Positions 9,962 to 17,805 are shown, counted from the stretch's first letter. The stretch is 64,000 bases of DNA from Ulvibacter algarum (GCA_947488905.1 CANLBJ010000002.1:496001-560000), one strand, 5' to 3'. Translations and numbers: made by a program. The notes: generated by a model not told the origin, from the sequence alone.

Positions 9962-10186
9962 CTATTCTACAATCTCATAATCTATATCTAGTTTACGCAA
10001 TGCTCTTAAAGCAGAGCCACTGTCTTTATCATCTACTTCAATATCAACAGGATCACCTTCTAGAAGTATCATTGTAAGCTCATTTGCTAATGAAGCATTT
10101 GTACCTCCAGATATCTCTACAATACAAGCAGCAATAGCTCTTTTATCTGGTCTTTGTGCATTGCATGATAATAGGTTTAGTCTCAT
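9962..10186 (-). CDS. Small acidic protein of unknown function
   Basis: A 74-residue soluble protein not recognised with confidence. It has an alternating helix-strand pattern: helix IAACIVEISGG, helix ASLANELTMILLEGDP, strand VDIEVDDK, helix GSALRALRKLDI and final strand YEIVE. The ending resembles the helix-strand of ribosomal L7/L12-like folds, but this is only a pattern impression. The composition looks like real coding sequence and the ATG at 10186 is the only plausible start. It sits alone between the T9SS protein gene and a membrane protein gene on the same strand. Confidence 0.6.
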   Translation of the reverse strand: MRLNLLSCNAQRPDKRAIAACIVEISGGTNASLANELTMILLEGDPVDIEVDDKDSGSALRALRKLDIDYEIVE

Positions 10187-10247
10187 AAATAATAGTTTAA
10201 TTTTAGATGTTTTAATAAAAAAATATCAAACAAAAGCTTCGTTTTAA

Positions 10248-11018
10248 TTATACAAATTTATTGTCAACACTCTGTATTTCTTTAGGGTTTTGATTTACAA
10301 GAAACCTCATAAACATATAAATACCTATTATGTGAGGTATTGTGATTAAAACAGTAAAAATGTGTTTTAAAGAATCCATCTCGTAAAGGAGTACTGTAAA
10401 GCTCACATAAAATATACAAATGATTAAAGAAATAATCACATTTGTACCCTTTGCATAAACATCAGAATGAAATATATAGTAAGATATTATAGCGTACACC
10501 AACAAACCTAATGCAGTAATTGTAACAAGTAAAAGTGAATTTGGGAATGAAGCTGTTACAATATTACATATTGCATAAATAAGATAAACTAGAAAACCGA
10601 AGGTAAAAATAATAGATACGTTTATCCCTTTATTTTTTAAAGAATTATAAGATACTAAATGTTTTTTTAGTGAAAGAGATGCAAATATTGAATACATAAA
10701 TAGTAAAAGGCAGATATAAGTAAAGAAGAATTTATAATCTGTGTAAGTCAAATAATCAATAATTATATAAACAAGTACACTAATTATAAAAAAAACATTA
10801 ACCTGCTCCTTTTTTCTAATTATTGTTTCTTCGAGGTAAATAATAAGAATAAGAAATAACGCCGCAGGAATAACTATCCTTAAATGAATTAAATCAAAAA
10901 AGATAGATATTATGGCAATGACAAAGCAACTTATATAAAAAAGGCCTTCTGTAAGTTGATTTTTTTTCAACAGATTATATATATCATAGTAGAGCTCAAA
11001 TTTTACGAAAAGATACAA
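10248..11018 (-). CDS. Polytopic membrane protein of unknown function
   Basis: A ~256-residue integral membrane protein with seven to eight hydrophobic helices (for example LFYISCFVIAIISIFF, IRIVIPAALFLILIIYL, and VIISLIICIFYVSFTVLL). The C-terminal tail is short and polar. No family motif is recognised. The start is uncertain: no ATG exists near the N-terminus, and the longest frame begins with TTG at 11018, with an in-frame stop 18 bases upstream. A rare ATT start or a damaged 5' end are alternatives. It lies 50 bases downstream of thiE on the same strand but shows no functional link to it. Confidence 0.55.
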   Translation of the reverse strand: MYLFVKFELYYDIYNLLKKNQLTEGLFYISCFVIAIISIFFDLIHLRIVIPAALFLILIIYLEETIIRKKEQVNVFFIISVLVYIIIDYLTYTDYKFFFTYICLLLFMYSIFASLSLKKHLVSYNSLKNKGINVSIIFTFGFLVYLIYAICNIVTASFPNSLLLVTITALGLLVYAIISYYIFHSDVYAKGTNVIISLIICIFYVSFTVLLYEMDSLKHIFTVLITIPHIIGIYMFMRFLVNQNPKEIQSVDNKFV

Positions 11019-11068
11019 ATAAGACTCAATGTTTTAATAAAATAACAGGTTTAATATAGAAGATTTTT

Positions 11069-11710
11069 TTAATCTAAAGTATATCTCTGTTCTGCAGTAG
11101 ATGAAGCCTGTAATAAATCATTAAATTTTTTAATACTATTAAAATCTTTTGTTATTGCTTCGGAAACTGCTACTCCAGAAATTCTGGCTTTTAATATGGC
11201 AGGTATGTCTTCTATTATAATACCACCAACTCCAATAATAGGGGTCCCTGTTTTCAATACATCTGTGATGGCTGTATAACCATTAATACCTAATACAGGT
11301 GGCGTATTTTCTTTTGTAGAAGACGCTCTAAAAGGGCCTAGACTAATATAGTTTACCTGCTTATCTAATAAGACTTCACAATCTTGTAAAGTGTTTGCAG
11401 TACCACCTATAATTTGCCAAGAATATAAGTGTTTTCTAACTATAGTAGGGCAGGAGTCTGTTTTTCCTAGATGTACACCATCTGCTTTTACTTCTTTTGC
11501 CACCTTATAATTATCGTTTATAATTAATCTTGTCTGAAAGTGAGAAGTAATCTCTCTAGCCTGTTTGGCTATTTTTAAAAATTTCTTTTCTGAAACATTC
11601 TTTAATCGCAATTGCACTAATTCTGCACCAGAAGTACACGCCTTTTGTATGTTGTCAAGATGCTGTTTAGGAGAATCTCCTTGAGAAATGTAATGTAATT
11701 TAGGAATCAT
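11069..11710 (-). CDS. thiE: Thiamine-phosphate synthase
   Basis: Cytoplasmic enzyme that joins hydroxymethylpyrimidine diphosphate to thiazole phosphate to make thiamine phosphate. The 213 residues form a TIM barrel with the family landmarks: VQLRLKN near the start, RLIINDNYKVAKEVKADGVHLGKTD in the middle (the ND and HLG residues hold the pyrimidine diphosphate), a GGTANT loop, then SLGPFRASSTKENT, PIIGVGGI and a C-terminal GVAVSEAI helix. The length is normal. A second, more divergent homologue lies at 53355-53963. No TPP riboswitch was recognised upstream. It is not clustered with other thiamine genes here. Confidence 0.85.
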   Translation of the reverse strand: MIPKLHYISQGDSPKQHLDNIQKACTSGAELVQLRLKNVSEKKFLKIAKQAREITSHFQTRLIINDNYKVAKEVKADGVHLGKTDSCPTIVRKHLYSWQIIGGTANTLQDCEVLLDKQVNYISLGPFRASSTKENTPPVLGINGYTAITDVLKTGTPIIGVGGIIIEDIPAILKARISGVAVSEAITKDFNSIKKFNDLLQASSTAEQRYTLD

Positions 11711-11745
11711 CGATTTAAAGTATTTCCGAAGTTATTATTCTTTTT

Positions 11746-11874
11746 AGAAGAAAGAATAAAGACCGTACCGATAAATCGGGACTGAAAGAGTAAAGAAAAA
11801 AATAATGTCATTTCTTTACTTTTCTAGTTTTCAATCTTTCTTCTTTCAGTGAAACGGTCTTTCCTCTTTCTTCT
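11746..11874. repeat. 129-base imperfect inverted repeat
   Basis: The outer arms at 11746-11766 and 11854-11874 match at 19 of 21 positions. Inside lie a second pair of arms (ACTGAAAGA near 11781 against its complement near 11845, and TAAAGAAA against TTTCTTTA) and a small palindrome, CCGATAAATCGG, at 11768-11779. The element fills the gap between thiE and the DEAD-box-like gene. It could fold into one long hairpin and looks like a dispersed intergenic palindrome or a terminator complex. Confidence 0.55.
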
Positions 11875-11876
11875 AT

Positions 11877-12488
11877 TTATCCGTTTAGATGCTTAGCATA
11901 CTCCATAAAATAATTTTCAAATCTTTTTATTTTAGGATTCATCTTTTCTGAATACAAAACATACTGGCATTTTTTTATGTTTTGACTGATAGCCATCACT
12001 GCATCAAAAGATGTTTTTTGCATTAAAAAATCTGCATCATCTATACTTAAAATCATTAATTGTGAAGTGCCAACACCGTTAGCTAAAAACAATTTGTTTA
12101 AAGATTTTGGAGTAGCGATGAGAATATCTACACCCATAAATATTTCAGATTTTTGGACATCCACATGTAGTTGATCATAGCCTGCATATACTCTCATGGC
12201 ATTATAGCTCATATAGCTAGCAAAGGCTTCTTGAAGCTCTAACGCTCTATCTTTATCTTCTACAAGCACGATGGCTCTTGGTGCTTCTCCTACAGACTCA
12301 AATTTTAACTTATGTAAAGTAGTTAAAATAAGCGTTGTTGTTTTACCGCTACCTTTAGGTGCGGTACAAAACACGTTTGCACCACTTTTTATAGCAGGAA
12401 TCGCTTTAGTTTGTAGAGGAGTTGGAGTTGTTATCTCCATCTCTGTTAGCTTTTCTTTTATGGTAGGATGTAATTTTTTAAAAGGCAT
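11877..12488 (-). CDS. DEAD-box helicase-like protein, first RecA domain only
   Basis: A 203-residue protein corresponding to the N-terminal half of a DEAD-box RNA helicase. Present are a Q-motif region (TPTPLQTKAIPAI), Walker A (APKGSGKTT, Lys49), an IATPKSL motif Ib and motif II written DDAD instead of DEAD. Motif III, normally SAT, reads SEK. The whole second RecA domain, needed for unwinding, is missing and the gene ends cleanly, so this is a family of short proteins rather than a window or frameshift artefact. It may bind ATP or RNA without helicase activity. A -7 promoter element lies at 12511-12518. Confidence 0.75.
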   Translation of the reverse strand: MPFKKLHPTIKEKLTEMEITTPTPLQTKAIPAIKSGANVFCTAPKGSGKTTTLILTTLHKLKFESVGEAPRAIVLVEDKDRALELQEAFASYMSYNAMRVYAGYDQLHVDVQKSEIFMGVDILIATPKSLNKLFLANGVGTSQLMILSIDDADFLMQKTSFDAVMAISQNIKKCQYVLYSEKMNPKIKRFENYFMEYAKHLNG

Positions 12489-12510
12489 ATGATACGTATT
12501 CTAATTATGG

Positions 12511-12518
12511 CAAAGATA
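12511..12518 (-). promoter_or_regulatory. -7 promoter element for the DEAD-box-like gene
   Basis: On the minus strand this reads TATCTTTG, an exact match to TAnnTTTG, 22 bases before the ATG at 12488. No convincing -33 element was found. Confidence 0.45.
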
Positions 12519-12645
12519 CTATGTGTTGTGCATTTATCTCACTGTTATGTTTTTTTTATAAGGTGTATTACAAACCAAGTTTTAAAATGTTGAAGTTTAA
12601 TAAATGTTATTAAATCATAAATATTAGTTAATCATTTTTTATTAT

Positions 12646-12661
12646 CTAAACGATTGGTTAG
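12646..12661. promoter_or_regulatory. Palindromic operator site 1 of the TetR-type regulator
   Basis: CTAAAC-GATT-GGTTAG is an imperfect palindrome with 6-base half-sites, 23 bases before the regulator's ATG. It overlaps the TAGTTTTG promoter element. The same half-site sequence occurs in site 2 in front of the next gene, which points to autoregulation and control of the operon by one protein. Confidence 0.7.
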
Positions 12662-12666
12662 TTTTG
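12659..12666 (+). promoter_or_regulatory. -7 promoter element TAGTTTTG overlapping the operator
   Basis: Exact match to TAnnTTTG, 18 bases before the ATG at 12685. It shares three bases with operator site 1, so a bound repressor would block RNA polymerase. Confidence 0.6.
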
Positions 12667-12684
12667 CTTCGTATTAAAATAATA

Positions 12685-13248
12685 ATGGCACGTAAAAAAG
12701 AATATAGCGAAGATGAAGTTCTAGAAGAGGCAATGCAACTTTTCTGGAAATATGGATACGATAGTACCTCTATGAAAATGCTTGAAGAAGTAATGGGTAT
12801 TAATAAGTTTTCTATTTATTCAAGTTTTGGTAGTAAACACGGGCTTTTTGTACAAAGTCTTAAGCGATATAAAGCAAATACAAATAAGCTTTTTGACACT
12901 TTTAAAAAAGCTACAAATGGAGTAGAGGATATAAAACAGTTTTTTTATGATTCTGTATCGGCAAATTTAAAAGGAGATAGCCAGAAAGGTTGTTTTGTTA
13001 CCAATACTTACAATGAATTTTCTGAAAGTGAAGATCTAGTTATTAAAGAACAAATGATAGTCTTCTTTGATAATTTTAAACAAATCATTATAGAAAAACT
13101 TAGTACTGATCCATCTAAAGATGAAGCAACAATAATTAAGCAAGCAAATTACTTAATGCTAGCAAAACACGGTCTAGCAGCAGCTGCTAGAGTTAATACA
13201 ACACAAGAAATAAAAGATTATATAGAAATAACCTTTAAAAACCTTTAA
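12685..13248 (+). CDS. TetR/AcrR-family transcriptional regulator
   Basis: A 187-residue repressor-type regulator. The N-terminal ~50 residues hold the TetR helix-turn-helix: EDEVLEEAMQLFWKYGYDST, then MKMLEEVMGINKFSIYSSFG with the characteristic YSSFGSK turn. The remainder is a helical ligand-binding domain with one Cys in KGCFVTN, a feature of the redox- or electrophile-responsive TetR_C_7-like group. The ATG at 12685 is preferred over an upstream in-frame TTG, which lies inside the promoter. Matching palindromes before this gene and before the next indicate that it regulates itself and the redox operon downstream. Confidence 0.88.
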   Translation: MARKKEYSEDEVLEEAMQLFWKYGYDSTSMKMLEEVMGINKFSIYSSFGSKHGLFVQSLKRYKANTNKLFDTFKKATNGVEDIKQFFYDSVSANLKGDSQKGCFVTNTYNEFSESEDLVIKEQMIVFFDNFKQIIIEKLSTDPSKDEATIIKQANYLMLAKHGLAAAARVNTTQEIKDYIEITFKNL

Positions 13249-13267
13249 ACTTTTTTTTGAACCCAAT

Positions 13268-13283
13268 CTAAACAATCGTTTAG
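13268..13283. promoter_or_regulatory. Palindromic operator site 2 before the redox operon
   Basis: CTAAAC-AATC-GTTTAG is a perfect inverted repeat with 6-base half-sites and a 4-base centre, 31 bases before the ATG at 13315. Its right half AATCGTTTAG is the exact reverse complement of the first ten bases of site 1. Confidence 0.75.
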
Positions 13284-13314
13284 TTAAATATATAACAAAT
13301 TAAAAATAAAAATT

Positions 13315-13878
13315 ATGACAACTTTAAAAATTCAGACTATAGAAACTGCACCAGAAGGTAGTAAAGCATTATTAGAAAACTCTCAGAAAGCTTACGGAAT
13401 GATACCTGGTTTACACGGTGTATTAGCCGGAGCTCCACAGGTTCTTAAAGCATACCAAACATTACATGAACTATTTACTGAAACTTCATTTAATAATGAA
13501 GAGCTTACTGTAGTATGGCAAGCAATTAATGTTGAACATGCTTGTCATTATTGTGTTCCTGCACATACAGGTATTGCAAAAATGATGAAAGTAGATGACG
13601 CTATCACAGAGGCATTACGTAATGAAACTCCTCTTGAGAATGCTAAACTAGAGGCACTACGTACAATGACGTTAACTATTGTTCGTAATCGCGGGCACGT
13701 ATCACAAGAAGATTTAAATGCTTTTTATGCTGCAGGTTATGGTGAAGCACAAGTGCTAGAAATAATTTTAGGATTATCTCAAAAAACAATTAGCAATTAT
13801 GTAAATCATATTGCAAATACACCAGTAGATGAAGGTTTTAAAAAGTTTGCTTGGTCTAAAGAGAATGTGGCTTTGTAA
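13315..13878 (+). CDS. AhpD-like carboxymuconolactone-decarboxylase-family protein
   Basis: A 187-residue cytoplasmic all-helical protein of the AhpD/CMD family. The active-site motif EHACHYCVPAH places Cys77 and Cys80 in a CxxC pair, with Glu74, His75 and His84 as the proton relay used by AhpD-type thiol peroxidases. Such proteins reduce peroxides or recycle peroxiredoxins. It is the first gene behind operator site 2, and a DsbA-like protein and a peroxiredoxin occur later in the same run, which fits peroxide or electrophile defence. A terminator-like hairpin follows, so downstream genes may be expressed at a lower level. Confidence 0.85.
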   Translation: MTTLKIQTIETAPEGSKALLENSQKAYGMIPGLHGVLAGAPQVLKAYQTLHELFTETSFNNEELTVVWQAINVEHACHYCVPAHTGIAKMMKVDDAITEALRNETPLENAKLEALRTMTLTIVRNRGHVSQEDLNAFYAAGYGEAQVLEIILGLSQKTISNYVNHIANTPVDEGFKKFAWSKENVAL

Positions 13879-13910
13879 TATAAAAAACCATATATTTTAG
13901 TTAGTGTTGT

Positions 13911-13947
13911 ACCTCCCATTAATTTGGGAGGTTTATTAATTTTTTTA
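13911..13947 (+). terminator. Terminator or attenuator hairpin inside the redox operon
   Basis: ACCTCCCA at 13911-13918 pairs perfectly with TGGGAGGT at 13925-13932 across a 6-base loop, followed by a T-rich stretch including seven T's. It may partly uncouple the AhpD-like gene from the genes behind it. Confidence 0.7.
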
Positions 13948-13956
13948 AAAAAAGTC

Positions 13957-14271
13957 ATGATAAAAGTATCAGTAATGTACCCAAATGGGGATGATGTTAA
14001 GTTTGATGCAGACTATTATCAAAAGAGTCATTTACCTATGGTTGCAAAGGCAGTGGGTGATGCCTTAAAAGGATTAGAACTAGATTTAGGTATTGCCAGT
14101 AGAGTACCTGGTGAACCTGCGCCTTATGTTGCTGTGGCTCATTTGTTATTTGAAGATGTGGCTTCTTTTCAATCTTCTTTTGGCCCCCATGCAGAGACGT
14201 TTTCTGCAGACGTAAAAAACTATAGTAATGTACAAGGTGTACTTCAAATTAGTGATCTTATAACATTTTAA
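13957..14271 (+). CDS. EthD-family protein
   Basis: A 104-residue protein with the EthD ferredoxin-like alpha/beta-barrel. Landmarks are strand 1 IKVSVMYPNGD, the DADYYQKSHLPMV motif with the conserved H-x-P, and YVAVAHLLFEDVASFQSSFG in the second half. EthD proteins are small helpers of cytochrome-P450 or dehydrogenase reactions; the function of stand-alone copies is not settled. The ATG at 13957 is chosen; an upstream in-frame TTG lies inside the hairpin. Five bases separate it from the HAD gene, so the two are co-transcribed. Confidence 0.82.
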   Translation: MIKVSVMYPNGDDVKFDADYYQKSHLPMVAKAVGDALKGLELDLGIASRVPGEPAPYVAVAHLLFEDVASFQSSFGPHAETFSADVKNYSNVQGVLQISDLITF

Positions 14272-14276
14272 AAATT

Positions 14277-14978
14277 ATGATTAATAACCAATCCAAGTTA
14301 ACAAGACCTAAAGTTTTATTCTTTGATGTAAACGAGACGTTATTAGATTTAACCACTGTAAAAAAAGAAATAGGAGACGCATTAGGCGGAAGAGAAGACT
14401 TACTTTCTTTGTGGTTTACTACAATGCTTCATTATTCTTTAGTCACATCTGCTAGTGGGCAATACCAGCCTTTTGCTTTTATAGGTGCCGCGGCTTTACA
14501 GATGGTAGCTTCAAATAATGGTATTAAAATTTCAGAAGAAAAAGCACGTGATATTGTTATCTCTTCTTTAAGAGGTTTGCCTGCTCACCCAGAGGTTAAA
14601 GAAGCCTTAAGTCTTTTAAAAAAGGATGGTTATAAGATGGTAGCTTTTACAAATTCTTCTAATGAGGGTGTTACAAAACAGTTAAAAAATGCTGGTCTTA
14701 CAGATTATTTTGATGAAATATTAAGTATTGAAAATATAGGGAAGTTTAAGCCTTTTACAGACACTTATAATTGGGCTTCTCTTCAACTAAATGTAAAACC
14801 AGAAGAGTGTATGCTTATTGCTGCACATGGATGGGATGTAGCTGGAGCAATGTGGGCAGGATGGAGAGCAGCATTTATCAATAGACCCGGACAACAATTA
14901 TTTCCGCTTGGTCCAGAAACAGAAATCACTGTTACAGATTTAAAAGCTGTTGCAGAAATATTAGTAACATATAAATAA
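14277..14978 (+). CDS. Haloacid dehalogenase type II (HAD superfamily)
   Basis: A 233-residue cytoplasmic HAD-fold hydrolase of the L-2-haloacid dehalogenase type. Motif I, FFDVNETLLD, supplies the nucleophile Asp17. Motif II is MVAFTNSS, motif III lies around KFKPFTDTYNWA, and motif IV is VKPEECMLIAAHGWDVAGAMWAGW with the HGWD pair typical of haloacid dehalogenases. Members either dehalogenate 2-haloacids or act as phosphatases. The Asn in motif I (DVNETL instead of DxDGT) favours the dehalogenase branch. Its place in a redox operon suggests detoxification. Confidence 0.85.
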   Translation: MINNQSKLTRPKVLFFDVNETLLDLTTVKKEIGDALGGREDLLSLWFTTMLHYSLVTSASGQYQPFAFIGAAALQMVASNNGIKISEEKARDIVISSLRGLPAHPEVKEALSLLKKDGYKMVAFTNSSNEGVTKQLKNAGLTDYFDEILSIENIGKFKPFTDTYNWASLQLNVKPEECMLIAAHGWDVAGAMWAGWRAAFINRPGQQLFPLGPETEITVTDLKAVAEILVTYK

Positions 14979-15001
14979 ACAATAATTTAAAAAAACCACC
15001 A

Positions 15002-15829
15002 ATGAAAATAAAAATTATAGCAGGATTGTTAGGCTTCGTATTAATGTCTTGTGGCAATAACGAAAAAACAAAGACAGAACAAGTAATAGCTGAGGAAGTA
15101 CCGGTTCAAACCTTTAAAAATGAAGGGCACGAATTAGTGTATAATATGGTGCAAAAAGTAGGGGATTATAAAATGCTTGATGCTAAAAATGATGTAGTTT
15201 ATACATACACATATCAAACGCCAGATGGTAAGGCAGATGTGTCTACAGAAAAGTACATTTTTGACGGGGAGTTATCATACGCCGCATATAAAAAACATGA
15301 AAGAACTTTGCCTAATCTAGAAGGTTTAATAGAACAAGGTTATGATGGTAAAGAGTACTGGTTAAAGCATAATGGAGTGCAAATTACAGATGAAAAGCAA
15401 ATGTCAAGAGTTGTCTTTAACAGAGGGACAAATTTTTATTGGTTTGCGATGATGCAAAAATTATTAGATGAAAATGTAAAGTATGATTATGTAGGGGATA
15501 AAATGATCAAGGATGCAAACTATTCTATTGTAAAAGTGAGTTTTATTACTGATAATGATAAACCTACAGATACATATCAATTATACATAAACAAAGAGAC
15601 AGGTATTGTAGATCAATTTTTATTTACAGTAGCAGATTTTGGAGTAATGGATACTCCATTTTTAATGGAACTTGAATATGAATCTATTGACGGATTCTTA
15701 TTACCTACAAAACGTAAATATAAAGCTTCTACCTGGGATGCAGATGTTACAGATGCTCCTTGGATACTAGTAAACTGGACAAATATTAAGTTTGATAATA
15801 AACTAACAGAAAAAGATTTTAAAATATAA
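15002..15829 (+). CDS. DUF6503-like lipoprotein
   Basis: A 275-residue predicted lipoprotein: signal peptide with lipobox LMSC and lipid-bearing Cys17. The mature part is rich in beta strands (VVYTYTYQTPDGKADVS, STEKYIFDGELSYAAY, DTYQLYINKETGIVDQFLF), similar to outer-membrane lipoprotein-carrier-like folds and to the family labelled DUF6503. The function is unknown. It starts 23 bases after the HAD gene, and its stop is separated by two bases from the DsbA-like gene, so it belongs to the redox operon and places one product at the cell envelope. Confidence 0.7.
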   Translation: MKIKIIAGLLGFVLMSCGNNEKTKTEQVIAEEVPVQTFKNEGHELVYNMVQKVGDYKMLDAKNDVVYTYTYQTPDGKADVSTEKYIFDGELSYAAYKKHERTLPNLEGLIEQGYDGKEYWLKHNGVQITDEKQMSRVVFNRGTNFYWFAMMQKLLDENVKYDYVGDKMIKDANYSIVKVSFITDNDKPTDTYQLYINKETGIVDQFLFTVADFGVMDTPFLMELEYESIDGFLLPTKRKYKASTWDADVTDAPWILVNWTNIKFDNKLTEKDFKI

Positions 15830-15831
15830 AG

Positions 15832-16476
15832 ATGGCAGATAAATTAAAGATTGATATCGTTTCAGACGTAGTGTGTCCTTGGTGCACTATAGGATATAAA
15901 CGATTAGAAAAAGCGATTGTAGAACTTGGTGTTCAAGATCAAGTAGAGATAGAATGGCAACCATTTGAGCTGAACCCAAATATGCCGGCAGAAGGTCAAA
16001 ACGTTAACGAACATATTACAGAAAAATATGGTTCTACTTTAGAACAACAAAAAGAGTCAAAACAAAATATGACTACCGTAGGTGCAGAGCTAGGTTTTAA
16101 GTTTGATTATTTTGATGAAATGAGAATGGTAAATACCTTTGATGCTCACGTATTATTAGAATATGCTAAAGAATTTGGAAAACAAACGGAGTTGAAAATG
16201 GCTTTAACAACTGCTTTCTTTAGTAATCGCAAAGATGTTTCTAAAAGAGATATTCTAGAAGAGGCGTTACTAAGTGTTGGTTTAAATGCAGAAAAAGGTC
16301 TTGCAAGATTAGATAATGAAGACGCAAGAAATGAAGTAAGAACAAAACAAAATTATTGGAAAAACTTAGGCGTTAATTCTGTACCTACAATTGTTTTTAA
16401 TAGAAAAAGCGCTGTTACAGGTGCTCAGCCCGTAGCTACTTTTAAACAAGTACTCAAAGAGTTGATTGCAGAATAG
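15832..16476 (+). CDS. DsbA-family (FrnE-like) oxidoreductase
   Basis: A 214-residue cytoplasmic thioredoxin-fold protein of the DsbA/FrnE group. The active site VVCPWCTIGYKRLE supplies Cys15 and Cys18 (CPWC) directly after the first strand. A helical insertion follows, and the cis-Pro loop reads NSVPTIVFNRK. No signal peptide is present, as in FrnE. FrnE-type proteins act as disulfide isomerases or reductases and are linked with oxidative and metal stress. It begins two bases after the lipoprotein gene and precedes the peroxiredoxin gene. Confidence 0.88.
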   Translation: MADKLKIDIVSDVVCPWCTIGYKRLEKAIVELGVQDQVEIEWQPFELNPNMPAEGQNVNEHITEKYGSTLEQQKESKQNMTTVGAELGFKFDYFDEMRMVNTFDAHVLLEYAKEFGKQTELKMALTTAFFSNRKDVSKRDILEEALLSVGLNAEKGLARLDNEDARNEVRTKQNYWKNLGVNSVPTIVFNRKSAVTGAQPVATFKQVLKELIAE

Positions 16477-16507
16477 AGGGATTATTAATAATAAGTAAAG
16501 TATAGAT

Positions 16508-17170
16508 ATGGACATAGCTAAAAACAAAGGAGAATTAGACGCTTTACTAGACGTAAAACGTCAAGAAGGACCAGGAAAATTTTCTGCAGAAAAAATTAAA
16601 ATATATGCAGAAGGTATCTCGAGTGTTTCTAACTCTGGAATACTTGAAAAAGCATTAAACGTAGGGGATAAAGCTCCAGATTTTACTTTAAATAATGCGC
16701 TTAACGAAACTATATCTTTATATAAAGAACTAGAAAAAGGTCCGGTTGTTTTAACTTGGTACAGAGGTGGTTGGTGTCCATATTGTAATATAACGTTGCA
16801 TTATTTACAAGAAAAATTGCCTGAGTTTAAAAAAATAGGAGCGACGCTAATAGCTTTAACACCAGAGCTACCTGATAACTCTTTAAGCACTTCAGAAAAA
16901 AATAAACTAGAGTTTACTGTCTTAAGTGATGTGGGTAATACTGTGGGTAAAGATTATGGAGTTGTTTTTAAACTCACAGATGATGTTGCTTCTATTTATC
17001 AAGAAGGATTTGGTTTAAATCAAAAAAATGGAGATGATAGTAATGAGCTACCTTTAGCAGCAACTTATGTGATTGATAAAAAGGGTATTATTCAATTTGC
17101 TTTTCTAGATGCAGATTATACAGAAAGAGCAGAGGTAACAGACATTTTGAGTAGTTTAAACAAACTATAA
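16508..17170 (+). CDS. AhpC/TSA-type peroxiredoxin
   Basis: A 220-residue thiol peroxidase of the AhpC/TSA family. The peroxidatic centre WYRGGWCPYCNITL contains Cys90 and Cys93 as CPYC. The usual T-x-x-C of 2-Cys peroxiredoxins is therefore in the Trx-like CxxC form seen in bacterial peroxiredoxin-like proteins. DFTLNNALNETISL marks the start of the thioredoxin fold after a helical N-terminus of about 50 residues. The C-terminal part has the cis-Pro-like segment LPLAATYVIDKKG. It is the last gene of the TetR-controlled operon and is followed by a strong terminator. Confidence 0.85.
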   Translation: MDIAKNKGELDALLDVKRQEGPGKFSAEKIKIYAEGISSVSNSGILEKALNVGDKAPDFTLNNALNETISLYKELEKGPVVLTWYRGGWCPYCNITLHYLQEKLPEFKKIGATLIALTPELPDNSLSTSEKNKLEFTVLSDVGNTVGKDYGVVFKLTDDVASIYQEGFGLNQKNGDDSNELPLAATYVIDKKGIIQFAFLDADYTERAEVTDILSSLNKL

Positions 17171-17198
17171 AAAGGCAGTCTTATAATTATAATTTAAA

Positions 17199-17237
17199 AG
17201 AGGTAACCAGTTTTTAAAACTAGTTACCTCTTTTTTT
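17199..17237. terminator. Bidirectional terminator between convergent genes
   Basis: AGAGGTAAC near 17199-17207 pairs with GTTACCTCT at 17223-17231, and the stem continues inward to AGTTTT/AAAACT. A and T tracts lie on either side. It serves both the peroxiredoxin gene and the DUF4494 gene. Confidence 0.8.
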
Positions 17238-17244
17238 AATCTAT

Positions 17245-17805
17245 CTATTCAGATTCTGTTGTCATAGCATCTTGCATTTCTAGATTTTCATCTAGATTTA
17301 CTTTTACAGGAACAGAGTCTTTAACAGCAATAAATTTTTTCAAATTTTCTAGTTCTCCCTCTTCACCAGAAAAGTAAGGAAAAACATCCATAATAAGAGA
17401 TTCTGAAATAGAAGGGATTGTATAATCGCCCATTGTATCTTTCATTACCACAGTCGTGTTATCAAACGCTTCTTTTACATCATTAGCTTGTACTAATAGA
17501 TAAAGGTTTGTTTTACGCTCTTTACCACTTTCTTCGTCAAAGGCAATTAGTGATACTTTAGATCTAAACCATCTGTCAGAATTTTCAAAAGGGTGAATTT
17601 CTGCGTAGTTAGCTACTTTAATATTTGTAATCTTAATTTCATCACTATCTGTTAAATAAGCAGACATTTCTTGAGTAATTCTACTTTCGGCTTCTGTATA
17701 AGAGATGGCATCTACTAAAAACGCTTCAGTTTTCATTTTTGCCTTACCTGTAGTTTCATCTAGTTTTCTAAATTTCACTTTACATTCATACCACGTTGCA
17801 CTCAT
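17245..17805 (-). CDS. DUF4494-family protein
   Basis: A 186-residue soluble protein of the DUF4494 family, common in Bacteroidota. The family opening WYECKVKFRKLDETTGK is present, followed by an internal repeat: a strand-turn segment beginning WYECKVKF is echoed at WFRSKVSLIAFDEESGK near residue 80. Each is followed by a helix with a TEAESRI or VKEAFDN pattern. The function of the family is unknown. A -7 element stands 22 bases before the ATG. The gene is monocistronic. Confidence 0.85.
   Translation of the reverse strand: MSATWYECKVKFRKLDETTGKAKMKTEAFLVDAISYTEAESRITQEMSAYLTDSDEIKITNIKVANYAEIHPFENSDRWFRSKVSLIAFDEESGKERKTNLYLLVQANDVKEAFDNTTVVMKDTMGDYTIPSISESLIMDVFPYFSGEEGELENLKKFIAVKDSVPVKVNLDENLEMQDAMTTESE

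Noticed and set aside
11680..11760. TPP riboswitch upstream of thiE
   Set aside because: The conserved CUGAGA and pyrimidine-binding segments are not present; the gap contains only an inverted repeat on the other side of the gene.
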